The notes beneath the pieces are model-generated. The model saw nothing but the letters and a program-made list of their open reading frames with translations, was not told the DNA's origin and did not search any database. A DNA stretch of 64,000 nucleotides from Nocardia rosealba (GTDB taxonomy: Bacteria > Actinomycetota > Actinomycetes > Mycobacteriales > Mycobacteriaceae): positions 1,432,511-1,496,510 of the forward strand of contig NZ_JAIWNA010000001.1 in NCBI RefSeq assembly GCF_020216065.1, written 5' to 3'. The position numbers and the translations under genes are program-made. Below, in pieces: positions 19,249 to 28,784 of the stretch (position 1 is the stretch's first letter; each line of letters starts with the position of its first letter).

Positions 19249-19472
19249 TGAAAGTGGGGAATGCCCTAGGAGAAGTGCAGTCCCGCAAGGGATTCTGCCG
19301 CGGATTACTCGTGCGTAACATGCGAAGCGATCGTGGGCGCCGATCGCACCGGAGGCGGCGCGCGGCGGTGAGATGTGACGGCCGCGTAACCGCCGGTTCG
19401 CAGGTGGGCGGGGGCGGCGGTGAAGAATGCTGCGAACCCACCTTGCGTGCCGGACGGGTCGGTGCGGCCGGG

Positions 19473-19478
19473 TACCGT
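19473..19478 (+). promoter_or_regulatory. -10 element of a leaderless pyc mRNA
   Basis: TACCGT, six bases (GGTCCA), then the pyc ATG at 19485. The upstream open frame (back to 19254) has no ribosome site and no family match, which supports this start. Confidence 0.5.
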
Positions 19479-19484
19479 GGTCCA

Positions 19485-22400
19485 ATGTTCTCGAAAGTCT
19501 TGGTCGCCAATCGCGGCGAGATCGCTATCCGTGCCTTCCGCGCGGCCTACGAACTCGGCATCGGAACGGTCGCGGTCTTTCCGCACGAGGACCGCAATTC
19601 CGTCCACCGGCTGAAGGCGGCCGAGTCGTATCAGATCGGCGAGGAGGGGCACCCGGTCCGGGCGTACCTCTCGATCGAGGCGATCATCGACGCGGCCAAG
19701 AGCGCGGGCGCCGACGCCATCTACCCCGGCTACGGCTTCCTGTCGGAGAACCCCGACCTCGCCGCGGCCTGCGCACGCGAGGGCATCACCTTCATCGGCC
19801 CGTCGGCGCAGGTGCTGGAAATGGCGGGCAACAAGGCGACCGCGATCGAGGCCGCGCGGGCCGCCGGTCTGCCGGTGCTGAAGTCGAGCGAACCGAGTGC
19901 CGACATCGACGAGCTGCTCGCTGCATCCGAGCAGCTCGAGTACCCGATCTTCGTCAAGGCCGTGGCCGGTGGTGGTGGGCGCGGTATGCGCCGGGTCGCC
20001 GCGCCGGAGCAGCTGCGCGAGTCGATCGAGGCCGCCTCACGTGAGGCCGAGTCGGCCTTCGGCGACCCGACGGTGTTCCTCGAGCAGGCGGTGGTGAACC
20101 CGCGCCACATCGAGGTGCAGATCCTGGCCGACCAGCACGGCAATGTGATGCACCTGTTCGAGCGCGACTGTTCACTGCAGCGCCGCCACCAGAAGGTCAT
20201 CGAGCTCGCGCCCGCCCCCAACCTCGACCCGGCGCTGCGCGAGCGGATCTGCGCCGACGCCGTCGCCTTCGCCCGCCAGATCGGGTACAGCAACGCGGGC
20301 ACGGTCGAGTTCCTGCTCGACGAGCGCGGCAACCACGTGTTCATCGAGATGAACCCGCGTATCCAGGTGGAGCACACGGTGACCGAGGAGATCACCGATG
20401 TCGACCTGGTGCAGTCGCAGTTGCGCATCGCCGCCGGGGAAACCCTCGCCGACCTGGGCCTGAGCCAGGACAAGGTAGCGATCCGCGGCGCCGCGCTGCA
20501 GTGCCGCATCACCACCGAAGACCCGGCCAACGGTTTCCGTCCCGACACCGGCCGCATCACCGCCTACCGCACGCCCGGCGGCGCGGGCATCCGTCTCGAC
20601 GGTGGCGCGAACCTGGGCGCGGAGATCGGCGCCTACTTCGACTCCATGCTGGTCAAGCTCACCTGCCGCGGCCGCGACCTGCCCGCCGCCGCCGCGCGTG
20701 CCCGCCGCGCGCTGGCCGAGTTCCGCATCCGTGGCGTGACGACCAATATCCCGTTCCTGCTGTCGGTGCTCGACGACCCCGATTTCCAGGCGGGCCGGGT
20801 GACCACCTCGTTCATCGACGAGCGACCGGAGCTGCTCACCTCGCGCGGCTCGGCCGACCGTGGCACCAAGATCCTGACCTATCTGGCCGATGTCACCGTC
20901 AACAAGCCCAACGGTGACCGCCCGACCACGGTGTACCCGTACGACAAGCTCCCCGCCGTCGACCTGACGGTGCCGCCGCCGGACGGTTCGCGCCAGCGTC
21001 TGCTCGCCCTCGGACCGGAAGGTTTCGCGAAGGCTCTGCGCGACCAGAAGGCCGTCGGTGTCACCGACACCACCTTCCGCGACGCACATCAGTCGCTGCT
21101 CGCCACCCGGGTGCGCACCAACGGCCTGCTCGGTGTGGCGGGCCACGTCGCCCGGCTCACTCCCGAGCTGCTGTCGATCGAGGCATGGGGCGGCGCGACT
21201 TACGATGTGGCGCTTCGCTTCCTGCACGAGGACCCGTGGGAGCGCCTCGCCGCGCTGCGCGAGGCGGTGCCGAACATCTGTCTGCAGATGCTGCTGCGTG
21301 GCCGCAACACCGTCGGCTACACGCCGTACCCGGAGCAGGTGACGCGGGCGTTCGTGTCCGAGGCCGCCACCACCGGCATCGACATCTTCCGCATCTTCGA
21401 CGCGCTCAACAATGTCGACCAGATGCGCCCGGCCATCGACGCGGTCCGCGAGACCGGCACCTCGATCGCCGAGGTCGCCATGTCCTACACCGGCGACCTG
21501 CTGAACCCCGATGAGCAGCTCTACACCCTCGACTACTACCTGAAGCTGGCCGAGCAGATCGTCGATGCGGGTGCCCACGTCCTGGCCATCAAGGACATGG
21601 CCGGTCTGCTGCGCGCACCGGCGGCCGCGAAGCTGGTCACCGCGCTGCGCAGCAACTTCGACCTGCCGGTGCACGTGCACACCCACGACACTCCCGGCGG
21701 TCAGCTCGCCACCTACCTCGCCGCCTGGCAGGCCGGCGCCGACGCCGTCGACGGCGCGAGCGCCGCGATGGCGGGCACCACGTCGCAGCCCGCGCTGTCG
21801 GCGATCGTCGCCGCGGCCGCGCACACCGAGCGCGATACCGGCCTGAACCTGCAGAACGTGTGCGATCTCGAGCCGTACTGGGAGGCGCTGCGCAAGGTGT
21901 ACGCGCCGTTCGAGTCGGGTCTGCCCGCGCCGACCGGGCGCGTGTACACCCACGAGATCCCCGGCGGTCAGCTGTCGAACCTGCGTCAGCAGGCGATCGC
22001 GCTCGGCCTCGGTGACCGGTTCGAGGAGGTCGAGGCCAAATACGCGGCGGCCGACCGGCTGCTTGGCCGCCTCATCAAGGTGACGCCGTCGTCGAAGGTG
22101 GTCGGCGACCTGGCCCTCGCCCTGGTCGGTTCCGGCGTGGACATCGAGGACTTCGCCGCCGACCCCGGCCGCTACGACATCCCGGACTCGGTGATCGGCT
22201 TCCTGCGCGGCGAACTGGGCGAACCGGCCGGAGGCTGGCCCGAACCGTTCCGGAGCAAGGCCCTGGCCGGCCGCAGCGAACCCAAGCCGGAAACCCCGCT
22301 CACCACAGCCGATCAGGCCGGGCTCGACGGCACCGCCGAAGAACGGCGCGCCACCCTCAACCGGCTGCTGTTCCCCGGCCCGACCGCCGAGTTCCTGGCC

Positions 22401-22883
22401 CACCGCGAGAAGTACGGCGACACCACCGGCCTGTCGGAGAACCAGTTCTTCTACGGTCTGCGCCGCGGCGAGGAGCACCGGGTGCAGCTGGAGAAGGGCG
22501 TCACCCTGCTCATCGGCCTGGAAGCCATCTCCGAGCCGGACGAGAAGGGCATGCGGACGGTCATGTGCATCATGAACGGGCAGCTGCGCCCGATCGCGGT
22601 GCGCGACCGGTCGGTCGCCTCCGAGGTGCCTGCCGCCGAGAAGGCCGACAAGAACAACCCCGGCCACATCGCTGCCCCGTTCGCCGGCGTGGTCACCCTC
22701 GCGGTCACCGAGGGCGACACCATCAACGCAGGCGACACCGTCGGCACCATCGAGGCCATGAAGATGGAAGCGGCCATCACCGCGCCGCGCGCCGGTGTGG
22801 TCCGCCGCATCGCCACCGCCAAGGTGCAGCAGGTCGAAGGTGGGGATCTGCTGGTGGAACTGGCCGCGCGCGAGTCGGAATGA
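19485..22883 (+). CDS. pyc: pyruvate carboxylase
   Basis: Biotin enzyme making oxaloacetate from pyruvate, CO2 and ATP; the main anaplerotic step. The 1132-residue single chain has the full domain order. Biotin carboxylase comes first (KVLVANRGEIAIRAFRA, the VAGGGGRGMR ATP loop, FIEMNPRIQVEHTVTE). The carboxyltransferase barrel follows (VTDTTFRDAHQSLLATR, the metal-binding HVHTHDTPGG, the KDMAG lysine loop). Last is the biotin carrier domain, with the EAMKMEA motif and biotinylated Lys at about 1093. The stop overlaps the rsmD ATG. The divergent RamB-type regulator may control it. Confidence 0.97.
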   Translation: MFSKVLVANRGEIAIRAFRAAYELGIGTVAVFPHEDRNSVHRLKAAESYQIGEEGHPVRAYLSIEAIIDAAKSAGADAIYPGYGFLSENPDLAAACAREGITFIGPSAQVLEMAGNKATAIEAARAAGLPVLKSSEPSADIDELLAASEQLEYPIFVKAVAGGGGRGMRRVAAPEQLRESIEAASREAESAFGDPTVFLEQAVVNPRHIEVQILADQHGNVMHLFERDCSLQRRHQKVIELAPAPNLDPALRERICADAVAFARQIGYSNAGTVEFLLDERGNHVFIEMNPRIQVEHTVTEEITDVDLVQSQLRIAAGETLADLGLSQDKVAIRGAALQCRITTEDPANGFRPDTGRITAYRTPGGAGIRLDGGANLGAEIGAYFDSMLVKLTCRGRDLPAAAARARRALAEFRIRGVTTNIPFLLSVLDDPDFQAGRVTTSFIDERPELLTSRGSADRGTKILTYLADVTVNKPNGDRPTTVYPYDKLPAVDLTVPPPDGSRQRLLALGPEGFAKALRDQKAVGVTDTTFRDAHQSLLATRVRTNGLLGVAGHVARLTPELLSIEAWGGATYDVALRFLHEDPWERLAALREAVPNICLQMLLRGRNTVGYTPYPEQVTRAFVSEAATTGIDIFRIFDALNNVDQMRPAIDAVRETGTSIAEVAMSYTGDLLNPDEQLYTLDYYLKLAEQIVDAGAHVLAIKDMAGLLRAPAAAKLVTALRSNFDLPVHVHTHDTPGGQLATYLAAWQAGADAVDGASAAMAGTTSQPALSAIVAAAAHTERDTGLNLQNVCDLEPYWEALRKVYAPFESGLPAPTGRVYTHEIPGGQLSNLRQQAIALGLGDRFEEVEAKYAAADRLLGRLIKVTPSSKVVGDLALALVGSGVDIEDFAADPGRYDIPDSVIGFLRGELGEPAGGWPEPFRSKALAGRSEPKPETPLTTADQAGLDGTAEERRATLNRLLFPGPTAEFLAHREKYGDTTGLSENQFFYGLRRGEEHRVQLEKGVTLLIGLEAISEPDEKGMRTVMCIMNGQLRPIAVRDRSVASEVPAAEKADKNNPGHIAAPFAGVVTLAVTEGDTINAGDTVGTIEAMKMEAAITAPRAGVVRRIATAKVQQVEGGDLLVELAARESE

Positions 22884-23443
22884 CCCGCATCATCGCCGGT
22901 GTGGCCGGCGGGCGGCGCCTCACGGTGCCGCCTGCGGGCACCCGGCCCACCTCCGACCGGGTGCGCGAGGCGCTGTTCAGCGCCATCGACGCCCGGCTCG
23001 ACCTCGACGGCGCACGGGTACTCGACCTGTACGCCGGATCGGGCGCGCTCGGGCTGGAAGCCCTCTCGCGCGGCGCGTCCCAGGCGTTGTTGATCGAGGC
23101 CGATCGCAAAGCGGGTGCGGTGGTGCGCGCCAATATCGCCGAGCTGAACCTGCCCGGCGCCGAACTGCGGCTCGGCAGCGTCTCCTCGGTACTGGCTCGT
23201 CCGGCTCCCGTGGCGTACGACGTAGTGTTCTCCGACCCGCCCTACGACGTGAGCACCGACGACGTCACCGCCGACCTGCGTGCCCTCGCCGAACACGGCT
23301 GGCTGGCACCCGAGGCGCTGGTCGTGGTGGAACGCTCGATCCGTTCACCCGAAATCACCTGGCCCGCAGGGTATTCGGTGCTGAAGGCGCGAAAATACGG
23401 GGAGACCAGGATCGAGCTCGCCGAATACGGTGCTAGCGTCTGA
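22880..23443 (+). CDS. rsmD: 16S rRNA (guanine(966)-N(2))-methyltransferase
   Basis: Methylates G966 of 16S rRNA. The 187-residue product has RIIAGVAGGRRL at the N-terminus, PTSDRVREALFS, the SAM-binding motif VLDLYAGSGALGLEALSRGA and the catalytic FSDPPYD motif. Its ATG overlaps the pyc TGA (ATGA), which suggests translational coupling. coaD follows at once, as in mycobacteria. Confidence 0.95.
   Translation: MTRIIAGVAGGRRLTVPPAGTRPTSDRVREALFSAIDARLDLDGARVLDLYAGSGALGLEALSRGASQALLIEADRKAGAVVRANIAELNLPGAELRLGSVSSVLARPAPVAYDVVFSDPPYDVSTDDVTADLRALAEHGWLAPEALVVVERSIRSPEITWPAGYSVLKARKYGETRIELAEYGASV
23434..23439 (+). promoter_or_regulatory. -10 element of a leaderless coaD mRNA
   Basis: TAGCGT inside the last codons of rsmD, then seven bases (CTGAGTC), then ATG at 23447. 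No Shine-Dalgarno is present. Confidence 0.5.
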
Positions 23444-23446
23444 GTC

Positions 23447-23932
23447 ATGGCTGCAGCACTGTGCCCCGGTTCCTTCGATCCGGTCACCAACGGTCACCTC
23501 GACGTGTTCGCCCGCGCGGCCGCACAGTTCGACGAGGTGATCGTCACCGTCAACGTGAACCCCAAGAAACAGGGGATGTTCACCGTCGAGGAGCGCATGG
23601 AACTGCTGCGCGAATCGGTGTCGCACCTGCCGAACGTGCGCGTCGCCTCCTGGCAGGGCCTCACGGTCGACTTCGCCAAGAAGGAAGGCGTGAGCGCGAT
23701 CGTGAAGGGTCTGCGCGACGCGGGCGACTTCGGCTACGAACTGCAGATGGCGCAGATGAACCACAAACTGGCCGGTGTCGACACTTTCTTCATCGCCACC
23801 AACCCTTCGCTGAGCTTCCTGTCCAGTTCCCTCGTGAAGGAAGTAGCAGCCCTGGGCGGTGACGTGAGCGATATGCTCCCACCCGCGGTCCACAAGCGCC
23901 TCCTCGACCGCCTCGCGGAACGCAAGAACTGA
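23447..23932 (+). CDS. coaD: phosphopantetheine adenylyltransferase
   Basis: Makes dephospho-CoA from 4'-phosphopantetheine and ATP in coenzyme A synthesis. The 161-residue product opens with the nucleotidyltransferase motif [19 protein letters not shown] and has the [17 protein letters not shown] substrate segment. [18 protein letters not shown] is in the ISSTxxR position (SSSLVKE here, as in mycobacteria). It lies three bases after rsmD and converges with the GtrA gene. Confidence 0.96.
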   Translation: MAAALCPGSFDPVTNGHLDVFARAAAQFDEVIVTVNVNPKKQGMFTVEERMELLRESVSHLPNVRVASWQGLTVDFAKKEGVSAIVKGLRDAGDFGYELQMAQMNHKLAGVDTFFIATNPSLSFLSSSLVKEVAALGGDVSDMLPPAVHKRLLDRLAERKN

Positions 23933-23954
23933 TCTCGCGAGCACATGGGTATCT

Positions 23955-23975
23955 CGCCGGGCACCGGCTCCGGCG
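23955..23975. terminator. weak hairpin between convergent coaD and GtrA genes
   Basis: CGCCGG (23955-23960) pairs with CCGGCG (23970-23975) around a nine-base loop. The stem is only six bases and has no T-run, so a terminator role is tentative. Confidence 0.3.
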
Positions 23976-24017
23976 ACCACTCACCTTCGTCTGGCCGCCG
24001 ACGCAATTCCGCCCGTG

Positions 24018-24557
24018 CTAAGCCTGGCCTGAATTCGCGGAGAGGCGGAACAAGCCTCTGAGCGCCAGGAAGCGCAGGCCGCCGACGGCGGCGGTGATGG
24101 TGAGGACGGCCAGCGCCTGGGCGACATCGCCGAGGCCGGGTGCCCAGACGCCGAGCGCGCCGAGGCTCGCGGTCGTGATGACCAGCCCGAGCAGGGCGAG
24201 CCCACCACCTTCCCACTGTGCGGTGAACCAGCCGACGCGATCGGTGGCGTGGAAGGTGAGCTGACGGTGCAGTTCGTTGGCGATCACGGTGCTCACGATC
24301 GAGCCGGCCACATTGGCCACCAGCGGGCCGGTGCCGATCATCGTGAAGAACAGCAGCACATAGGCGATATTGCTGGCGCCGCCGACCAGGGCGAACCGGA
24401 TGAGCTGGGGGAAGGCATGGTCGCCGCGCAGGTACTCGAGGGCACGGTCGAGCCGGGGCCGGGCCGCGGGTGCGGCGGGCATCGTCGTCGGGTACGGGGC
24501 GAACCAGGGTGTGAAAACGCTCGTCACCGGATACTTCGGTGTTTCCAGGACGGTCAT
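24018..24557 (-). CDS. GtrA family membrane protein
   Basis: A 179-residue protein with four predicted transmembrane helices and the GtrA family pattern (LIRFALVGGASNIAYVLLFF in the first helix, then a second helix leading into NELHRQLTF). Family members include flippase-like proteins for lipid-linked sugars and accessory proteins of cell-wall glycan assembly; the substrate here is unknown. The ATG at 24557 has a CGGAG site at good spacing. It sits alone between coaD and sepIVA, where M. tuberculosis carries the PDIM/PGL locus. Confidence 0.85.
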   Translation of the reverse strand: MTVLETPKYPVTSVFTPWFAPYPTTMPAAPAARPRLDRALEYLRGDHAFPQLIRFALVGGASNIAYVLLFFTMIGTGPLVANVAGSIVSTVIANELHRQLTFHATDRVGWFTAQWEGGGLALLGLVITTASLGALGVWAPGLGDVAQALAVLTITAAVGGLRFLALRGLFRLSANSGQA

Positions 24558-24765
24558 GATCGCTCCGATCGCGGTACAGGCGTCGACGCCGTTGTCGTGC
24601 CCTTCGATCGTAGCGAAGTGGAGGGTTGCACTCCACTTGATATCTGTGCGATCTCGGACACTGTCGCGACACACCGCGCCGACATTCGGCACACCGGCCG
24701 ATCACGGGCAGACTGGGCACGGCGGTAGCCGTTTTTCGCCGTGAGTCCGCAGGAGGGTAGTGAGC

Positions 24766-25539
24766 ATGTATCGCGTATTCGAAGCACTCGACGAGCTCGT
24801 CGCCATCGTCGAGGAGGCGCGCGGCATCCCGCCGACCCGCAGCTGCATCGTGCCCCGAGGTGATGTCCTCGAGCTGCTCGACGACGTCCGGGACGCCCTA
24901 CCCGGCGAACTCGACGACGCCCAGGACGTACTCGACCACCGCGACAAGATCGTCGGCGACGCTCGCGCGGGCGCCGAGACCACCATCACCTCGGCCAACG
25001 AGCGGGCCCGCACCACCGTCGAGGACGCGCGCGCCGAGGCCGACCGGATCCTGGCCGACGCCAAAGCCCACGCCGACCGCATGGTCGCCGAGGCCACCGC
25101 GCACGCCGACCGGCTCGTCGCCGCCGCGCAGGCCGAGGCCGACCAGGTGGTCGCCGACGGCAACGCCGAATACGACGAACTCACCGGCCGCGCCCAGATC
25201 GACGCCGACCGCGCCATCGAGGCGGGCAAGGCCTCCTACGAGCGCTCGGTCGCCGACGGCGAGGCCGAGCAGGCCCGCCTGGTCTCGCAGACCGAGGTCG
25301 TGCGGGCCGCGCACGCCGAGTCCGCGCGCCTGATCGACGAGGCGCAGGCCGAGTCCGACCGGGTCCGCGCCGAATGCGACGAATACGTCGATCAGCGGAT
25401 GGCCGAATTCGACGGCAAACTCGCCGCACTCGAGGAGACGCTCACCACCACCCGGCGCACGATCACCCGGGGCCGCAGGCACATGCGCGGCGCTCCGGCG
25501 CCCGACTATCCCGAATACGCCGCCGAGCACCGTCGGTGA
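24766..25539 (+). CDS. sepIVA: DivIVA-like cell-division protein SepIVA
   Basis: Orthologue by position and form of mycobacterial Rv2927c/SepIVA, needed for septation. The 257-residue product begins MYRVFEALDELVAIVEEARG with a DivIVA-like N-terminal part. A long coiled coil of Ala/Glu/Asp/Arg heptads follows (about 65-225, many ARAEADRIL/AHADRLV units). The basic tail has TRGRRHMRG. The ATG at 24766 is chosen over the GTG at 24760 because AGGAGGG lies eight bases before it. Confidence 0.9.
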   Translation: MYRVFEALDELVAIVEEARGIPPTRSCIVPRGDVLELLDDVRDALPGELDDAQDVLDHRDKIVGDARAGAETTITSANERARTTVEDARAEADRILADAKAHADRMVAEATAHADRLVAAAQAEADQVVADGNAEYDELTGRAQIDADRAIEAGKASYERSVADGEAEQARLVSQTEVVRAAHAESARLIDEAQAESDRVRAECDEYVDQRMAEFDGKLAALEETLTTTRRTITRGRRHMRGAPAPDYPEYAAEHRR

Positions 25540-25567
25540 CGTTTTGAATTCGGGCGGGGTCCTGCAT

Positions 25568-25573
25568 TACTGT
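25568..25573 (+). promoter_or_regulatory. candidate -10 for the DUF177-rpmF-rnc-mutM operon
   Basis: TACTGT here predicts transcription starting near 25580. That would put the GTG at 25577 outside the message and support the ATG at 25616 as the DUF177 start. Confidence 0.4.
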
Positions 25574-25615
25574 TGAGTGGTTGCCCACGATCCCCTCAGC
25601 AGAAGTGAGTTTGTG

Positions 25616-26302
25616 ATGTCCGCCCGTTCCGGTTCGCCTTCGCGTCCGCACAAGACCAGCAACGGTCCTGTGTCCGACGCGGGTTTCGTGCTGGATGTCC
25701 GCAATCTCGGCCGTCGGCCGGGAACCATGCGGGAGGTGCGGCGCACCGCCACCGAGCACGAGCGGATGGGTCTCGACCTGATCGCCATCCCGGCCGACGC
25801 CGAGGTGGACCTGGACCTGCAGCTGCAGGCGGTCTCGGAGGGTGTGCTGGTCACCGGCACGGTGTCCGGGCCGACGGTCGGGGAGTGCTCGCGCTGCCTC
25901 GAGCCGTTCGAAGACCGGGTCGAGGTTCGTCTGACGGAACTGTTCGCGTATCCGGACAGCAAGACCGAGCAGACGACCGAGGACGCCGAGGTCTACCGCA
26001 TGGAAGACGACCTCATCGACCTCGAGCCGGTGATTCTCGACGCCATCGGGCTGGAGCTTCCGCTGCAGCCGCTGTGCACGCCGGACTGCGCGGGCCTGTG
26101 CCCCGAATGCGGTGTGCGGATGGCGATTGCCGGTCCCGATCATGGGCATGAGATACTGGATCCCCGCTGGGCCAAGTTGGCATCGTTCGCCACCGAGGCG
26201 CCCGGCACCGGCGATCCCGCCGAGGGTTCCACCCCCCAAGACCGATCCGCTCCCGGGGCAGACGACGCCCGTGTGGTCAGCGAAAACCAAGAGGAGAAGT
26301 AG
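25616..26302 (+). CDS. DUF177 (YceD-like) protein
   Basis: Conserved protein next to rpmF. E. coli YceD and plastid relatives are linked to 23S rRNA accumulation. The 228-residue product has [19 protein letters not shown] at the start and four cysteines as two metal-type pairs: [13 protein letters not shown] plus [16 protein letters not shown]. An acidic, disordered tail ends SENQEEK. The gene is two bases upstream of rpmF and clearly co-transcribed with it, then rnc and mutM. Confidence 0.88.
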   Translation: MSARSGSPSRPHKTSNGPVSDAGFVLDVRNLGRRPGTMREVRRTATEHERMGLDLIAIPADAEVDLDLQLQAVSEGVLVTGTVSGPTVGECSRCLEPFEDRVEVRLTELFAYPDSKTEQTTEDAEVYRMEDDLIDLEPVILDAIGLELPLQPLCTPDCAGLCPECGVRMAIAGPDHGHEILDPRWAKLASFATEAPGTGDPAEGSTPQDRSAPGADDARVVSENQEEK

Positions 26303-26304
26303 CC

Positions 26305-26487
26305 GTGGCTGTTCCCAAGCGCCGGATGTCCCGTTCCAACACCCGGTCGCGGCGCAGCCAGTGGAAGGCCGTTGCGCCGACCCTGGTCACCTGCCCGAAC
26401 CGTGCCTGCGGTGAGAAGACCCTCCCGCACATCGCGTGCCCGTCCTGCGGTACCTACAAGGGCCGCCAGGTCACCGCTGCTGTCTGA
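26305..26487 (+). CDS. rpmF: 50S ribosomal protein L32
   Basis: Ribosomal protein of 60 residues: [20 protein letters not shown] start, then zinc-binding cysteines in [20 protein letters not shown], so it is the zinc-containing form. The GTG start has GAGGAG upstream within the end of the DUF177 gene. Confidence 0.97.
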   Translation: MAVPKRRMSRSNTRSRRSQWKAVAPTLVTCPNRACGEKTLPHIACPSCGTYKGRQVTAAV

Positions 26488-26509
26488 TCGCCCGATCAAA
26501 CGTAGCGAC

Positions 26510-27229
26510 GTGACCGATCACGCCAGTCTCCTCGCCGCCCTCGGTGTCGACGTACGACCGGAGCTTCTGCGCCTCGCGCTGACGCACCGGTCGTACGCGT
26601 ACGAGAACGGTGGCCTGCCGACCAACGAGCGCCTGGAATTCCTCGGCGACTCGGTGCTCGGCCTGAGCATCACCGAACGCCTCTACACCGAGCACCCGGA
26701 GAAGTCCGAGGGTGAACTCGCGAAGCTGCGCGCCAGTGTGGTGAACATGCACGCGCTCGCCGAAGTGGCGCGTGGCCTCGGCGACGGCGGACTCGGTCAA
26801 TACCTGCTGCTCGGCAAGGGCGAAGAGCTCACCGGCGGCCGCGACAAGCCGAGCATCCTCGCCGACGGCATGGAGTCGTTGCTCGGTGCGGTGCACCTCG
26901 AGCACGGCATCGAGGTCGCGCGTGGTGTGGTGCTTCGCCTGTTCGCCGATCTCCTCGAGCGCGGTCCACGCATGGGCGCGGGCCTCGACTGGAAGACCAG
27001 CTTGCAGGAACTCACCGCCGAACGCGGTCTCGGCGTGCCCGCCTACGAGATCACCTCCACCGGCCCGGATCACAACAAGGAGTTCACCGCCACCACGGTG
27101 ATCGCCGGGAATCCGTACGGTTCGGGTGTCGGCCGCTCCAAGAAGGAAGCCGAGCAGAAGGCCGCCGGTGCCGCCTACAAGGCGCTCACCGAGAAGACCG
27201 CCGCCGCGGACGAAGCCGCCCAAGCCTGA
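26510..27229 (+). CDS. rnc: ribonuclease III
   Basis: Cuts double-stranded RNA in rRNA precursors and antisense duplexes. The 239-residue product has the RNase III signature [12 protein letters not shown] at residues 39-50, the second acidic motif [10 protein letters not shown], and a C-terminal dsRNA-binding domain ([15 protein letters not shown]...[19 protein letters not shown]). The GTG at 26510 is the start that fits family N-termini. It ends one base before mutM. Confidence 0.96.
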   Translation: MTDHASLLAALGVDVRPELLRLALTHRSYAYENGGLPTNERLEFLGDSVLGLSITERLYTEHPEKSEGELAKLRASVVNMHALAEVARGLGDGGLGQYLLLGKGEELTGGRDKPSILADGMESLLGAVHLEHGIEVARGVVLRLFADLLERGPRMGAGLDWKTSLQELTAERGLGVPAYEITSTGPDHNKEFTATTVIAGNPYGSGVGRSKKEAEQKAAGAAYKALTEKTAAADEAAQA

Positions 27230-27230
27230 C

Positions 27231-28139
27231 GTGCCGGAACTTCCCGAAGTCGAGGTGGTGCGGCGCGGTCTGGCCGAGCACGCCGTCGGCCGGGTCCTCG
27301 AGGACGTGACCGTCACCCATCCGCGTGCTGTGCGCAGGCATGTGGCAGGTCCGGCCGACCTGTCCGCGCAGCTCACCGGGCTGCGAATCGACGCCGCTCA
27401 CCGGCGCGGCAAGTATCTCTGGCTCACCTTCGACGAGGCCCGGCCGCACCGGACCGACAGCGGCGACCCCGCGTCGGCAGCCGCAATGGATCTGGCCCTG
27501 GTCGTGCATCTGGGGATGAGCGGCCAGATGTTGGTGCAACCCGCCGCGGCGCCGGTCGAGAAGCACGCCCATATCCGGGCGATCCTCGACGACGGCGCCG
27601 AATTGCGGTTCGTCGACCAGCGCACGTTCGGCGGGTGGTCGCTGGCCGGGCTCGTCGAGGTCGACGGGAGCATCGTCCCCGACACCGTCGCCCACATCGC
27701 CCGCGACCCCCTCGATCCGCGTTTCGATCGCGAAGCTGTCGTCGCCGCGATCCGGTCCAAGAACACCGAGATCAAACGGGTGCTGCTCGATCAGACCGTG
27801 GTATCGGGCATCGGCAATATCTACGCCGACGAGGCGCTGTGGCGGGCCGGGCTGCACGGCACCCGGATCGCCGCGAGCCTGACCCGTCCCGCGCTGCGCA
27901 CCCTGCTCGATGCGGTCACTGCCGTGATGACCGAGGCACTGGCCGTCGGCGGCACTTCCTTCGACGCGCTGTATGTGAACGTGAACGGCGAATCCGGGTA
28001 TTTCTCCCGGTCACTGGCCGCCTACGGCCGCGAGAACGAACCGTGCGATCGCTGCGGTGCCCTGTTGATCCGTGAACAGTTCATGAATCGGTCGTCGTTT
28101 TCCTGTCCGACGTGTCAGCGGAAGCCGCGTCGACGCTGA
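27231..28139 (+). CDS. mutM: formamidopyrimidine-DNA glycosylase
   Basis: Removes 8-oxoguanine and FaPy lesions. After the GTG-encoded Met the protein begins [13 protein letters not shown], giving the catalytic N-terminal Pro and Glu. The H2TH segment reads [17 protein letters not shown]. The C-terminal zinc finger is C-x2-C-x16-C-x2-C (CDRC...CPTC). The length of 302 residues is normal. It follows rnc by one base. Together with mutT1 and ung it gives the window three base-damage repair genes. Confidence 0.96.
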   Translation: MPELPEVEVVRRGLAEHAVGRVLEDVTVTHPRAVRRHVAGPADLSAQLTGLRIDAAHRRGKYLWLTFDEARPHRTDSGDPASAAAMDLALVVHLGMSGQMLVQPAAAPVEKHAHIRAILDDGAELRFVDQRTFGGWSLAGLVEVDGSIVPDTVAHIARDPLDPRFDREAVVAAIRSKNTEIKRVLLDQTVVSGIGNIYADEALWRAGLHGTRIAASLTRPALRTLLDAVTAVMTEALAVGGTSFDALYVNVNGESGYFSRSLAAYGRENEPCDRCGALLIREQFMNRSSFSCPTCQRKPRRR

Positions 28140-28200
28140 TCGCGGCGCGATACCGTTTCCCTGACAGATCTGCCGCAGGTGGGGTCCCAGGAGGACGGGT

Positions 28201-28782
28201 ATGCGCAAGCTGACGTATTTCGTGGCATCGACGATCGACGGTTTCATCGCCGCCGAGGACGGGTCGGTGGACTTCTTCCCGGTGGGCGGTGATCACGTGC
28301 CATCGATCATCTCGCAATACCCGGAGACACTGCCGACCAAGGTGCGCGAGGCGCGCGGGGTCGCGGCGGGCAATATCTACTTCGACACCGTCATCATGGG
28401 CCGCAAGGCCCACGACTTCGGAGTACGCACCGGCACCGCGAGCCCGTACGAGCATCTGCGCCAGTTCGTCGTGTCGACCACGATGCCCGAGCCGCCCGCG
28501 CCCGGCGTCGAGGTGATATCCGGCGATCCGATCGCGGCGGTGCGCGATCTGAAAAAGCAAGCAGGCCTGGGTATCTGGCTCTGCGGTGGCGGTGAACTCG
28601 CCCAGACCCTGCTGCCCGAGATCGACCAGGTGTTCCTGAAGCTGTATCCGGTGCTGCTCGGCACCGGCAGGCCGCTGTTCGGTGGTGGCATGAAACTGCC
28701 CGAGCCCGAACGCTTCCGGGTGATCACCAGCCGGGTGTACTCCGACGGTGTCGCCTTCCTCAAGTACGGCCGGATCCGGTAG
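28201..28782 (+). CDS. dihydrofolate reductase/RibD C-terminal-like protein
   Basis: A 193-residue NADPH-dependent reductase of the RibD-C/DHFR fold, of the stand-alone type often annotated only as dihydrofolate reductase family. Visible features: N-terminal RKLTYFVASTIDGFIA, TVIMGRKAHDFG, and the cofactor loop LCGGGELAQTLLPEIDQ. It is not the essential folate enzyme by its divergence; substrate unknown. A strong AGGAGG site precedes the ATG. The stop lies two bases before the next gene, so the pair is co-transcribed. Confidence 0.85.
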   Translation: MRKLTYFVASTIDGFIAAEDGSVDFFPVGGDHVPSIISQYPETLPTKVREARGVAAGNIYFDTVIMGRKAHDFGVRTGTASPYEHLRQFVVSTTMPEPPAPGVEVISGDPIAAVRDLKKQAGLGIWLCGGGELAQTLLPEIDQVFLKLYPVLLGTGRPLFGGGMKLPEPERFRVITSRVYSDGVAFLKYGRIR

Positions 28783-28784
28783 CG

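Noticed and set aside
20172..22667. Open frame of 831 codons antisense to pyc
   Set aside because: It is the mirror of the pyruvate carboxylase codons; no ribosome site or motif.
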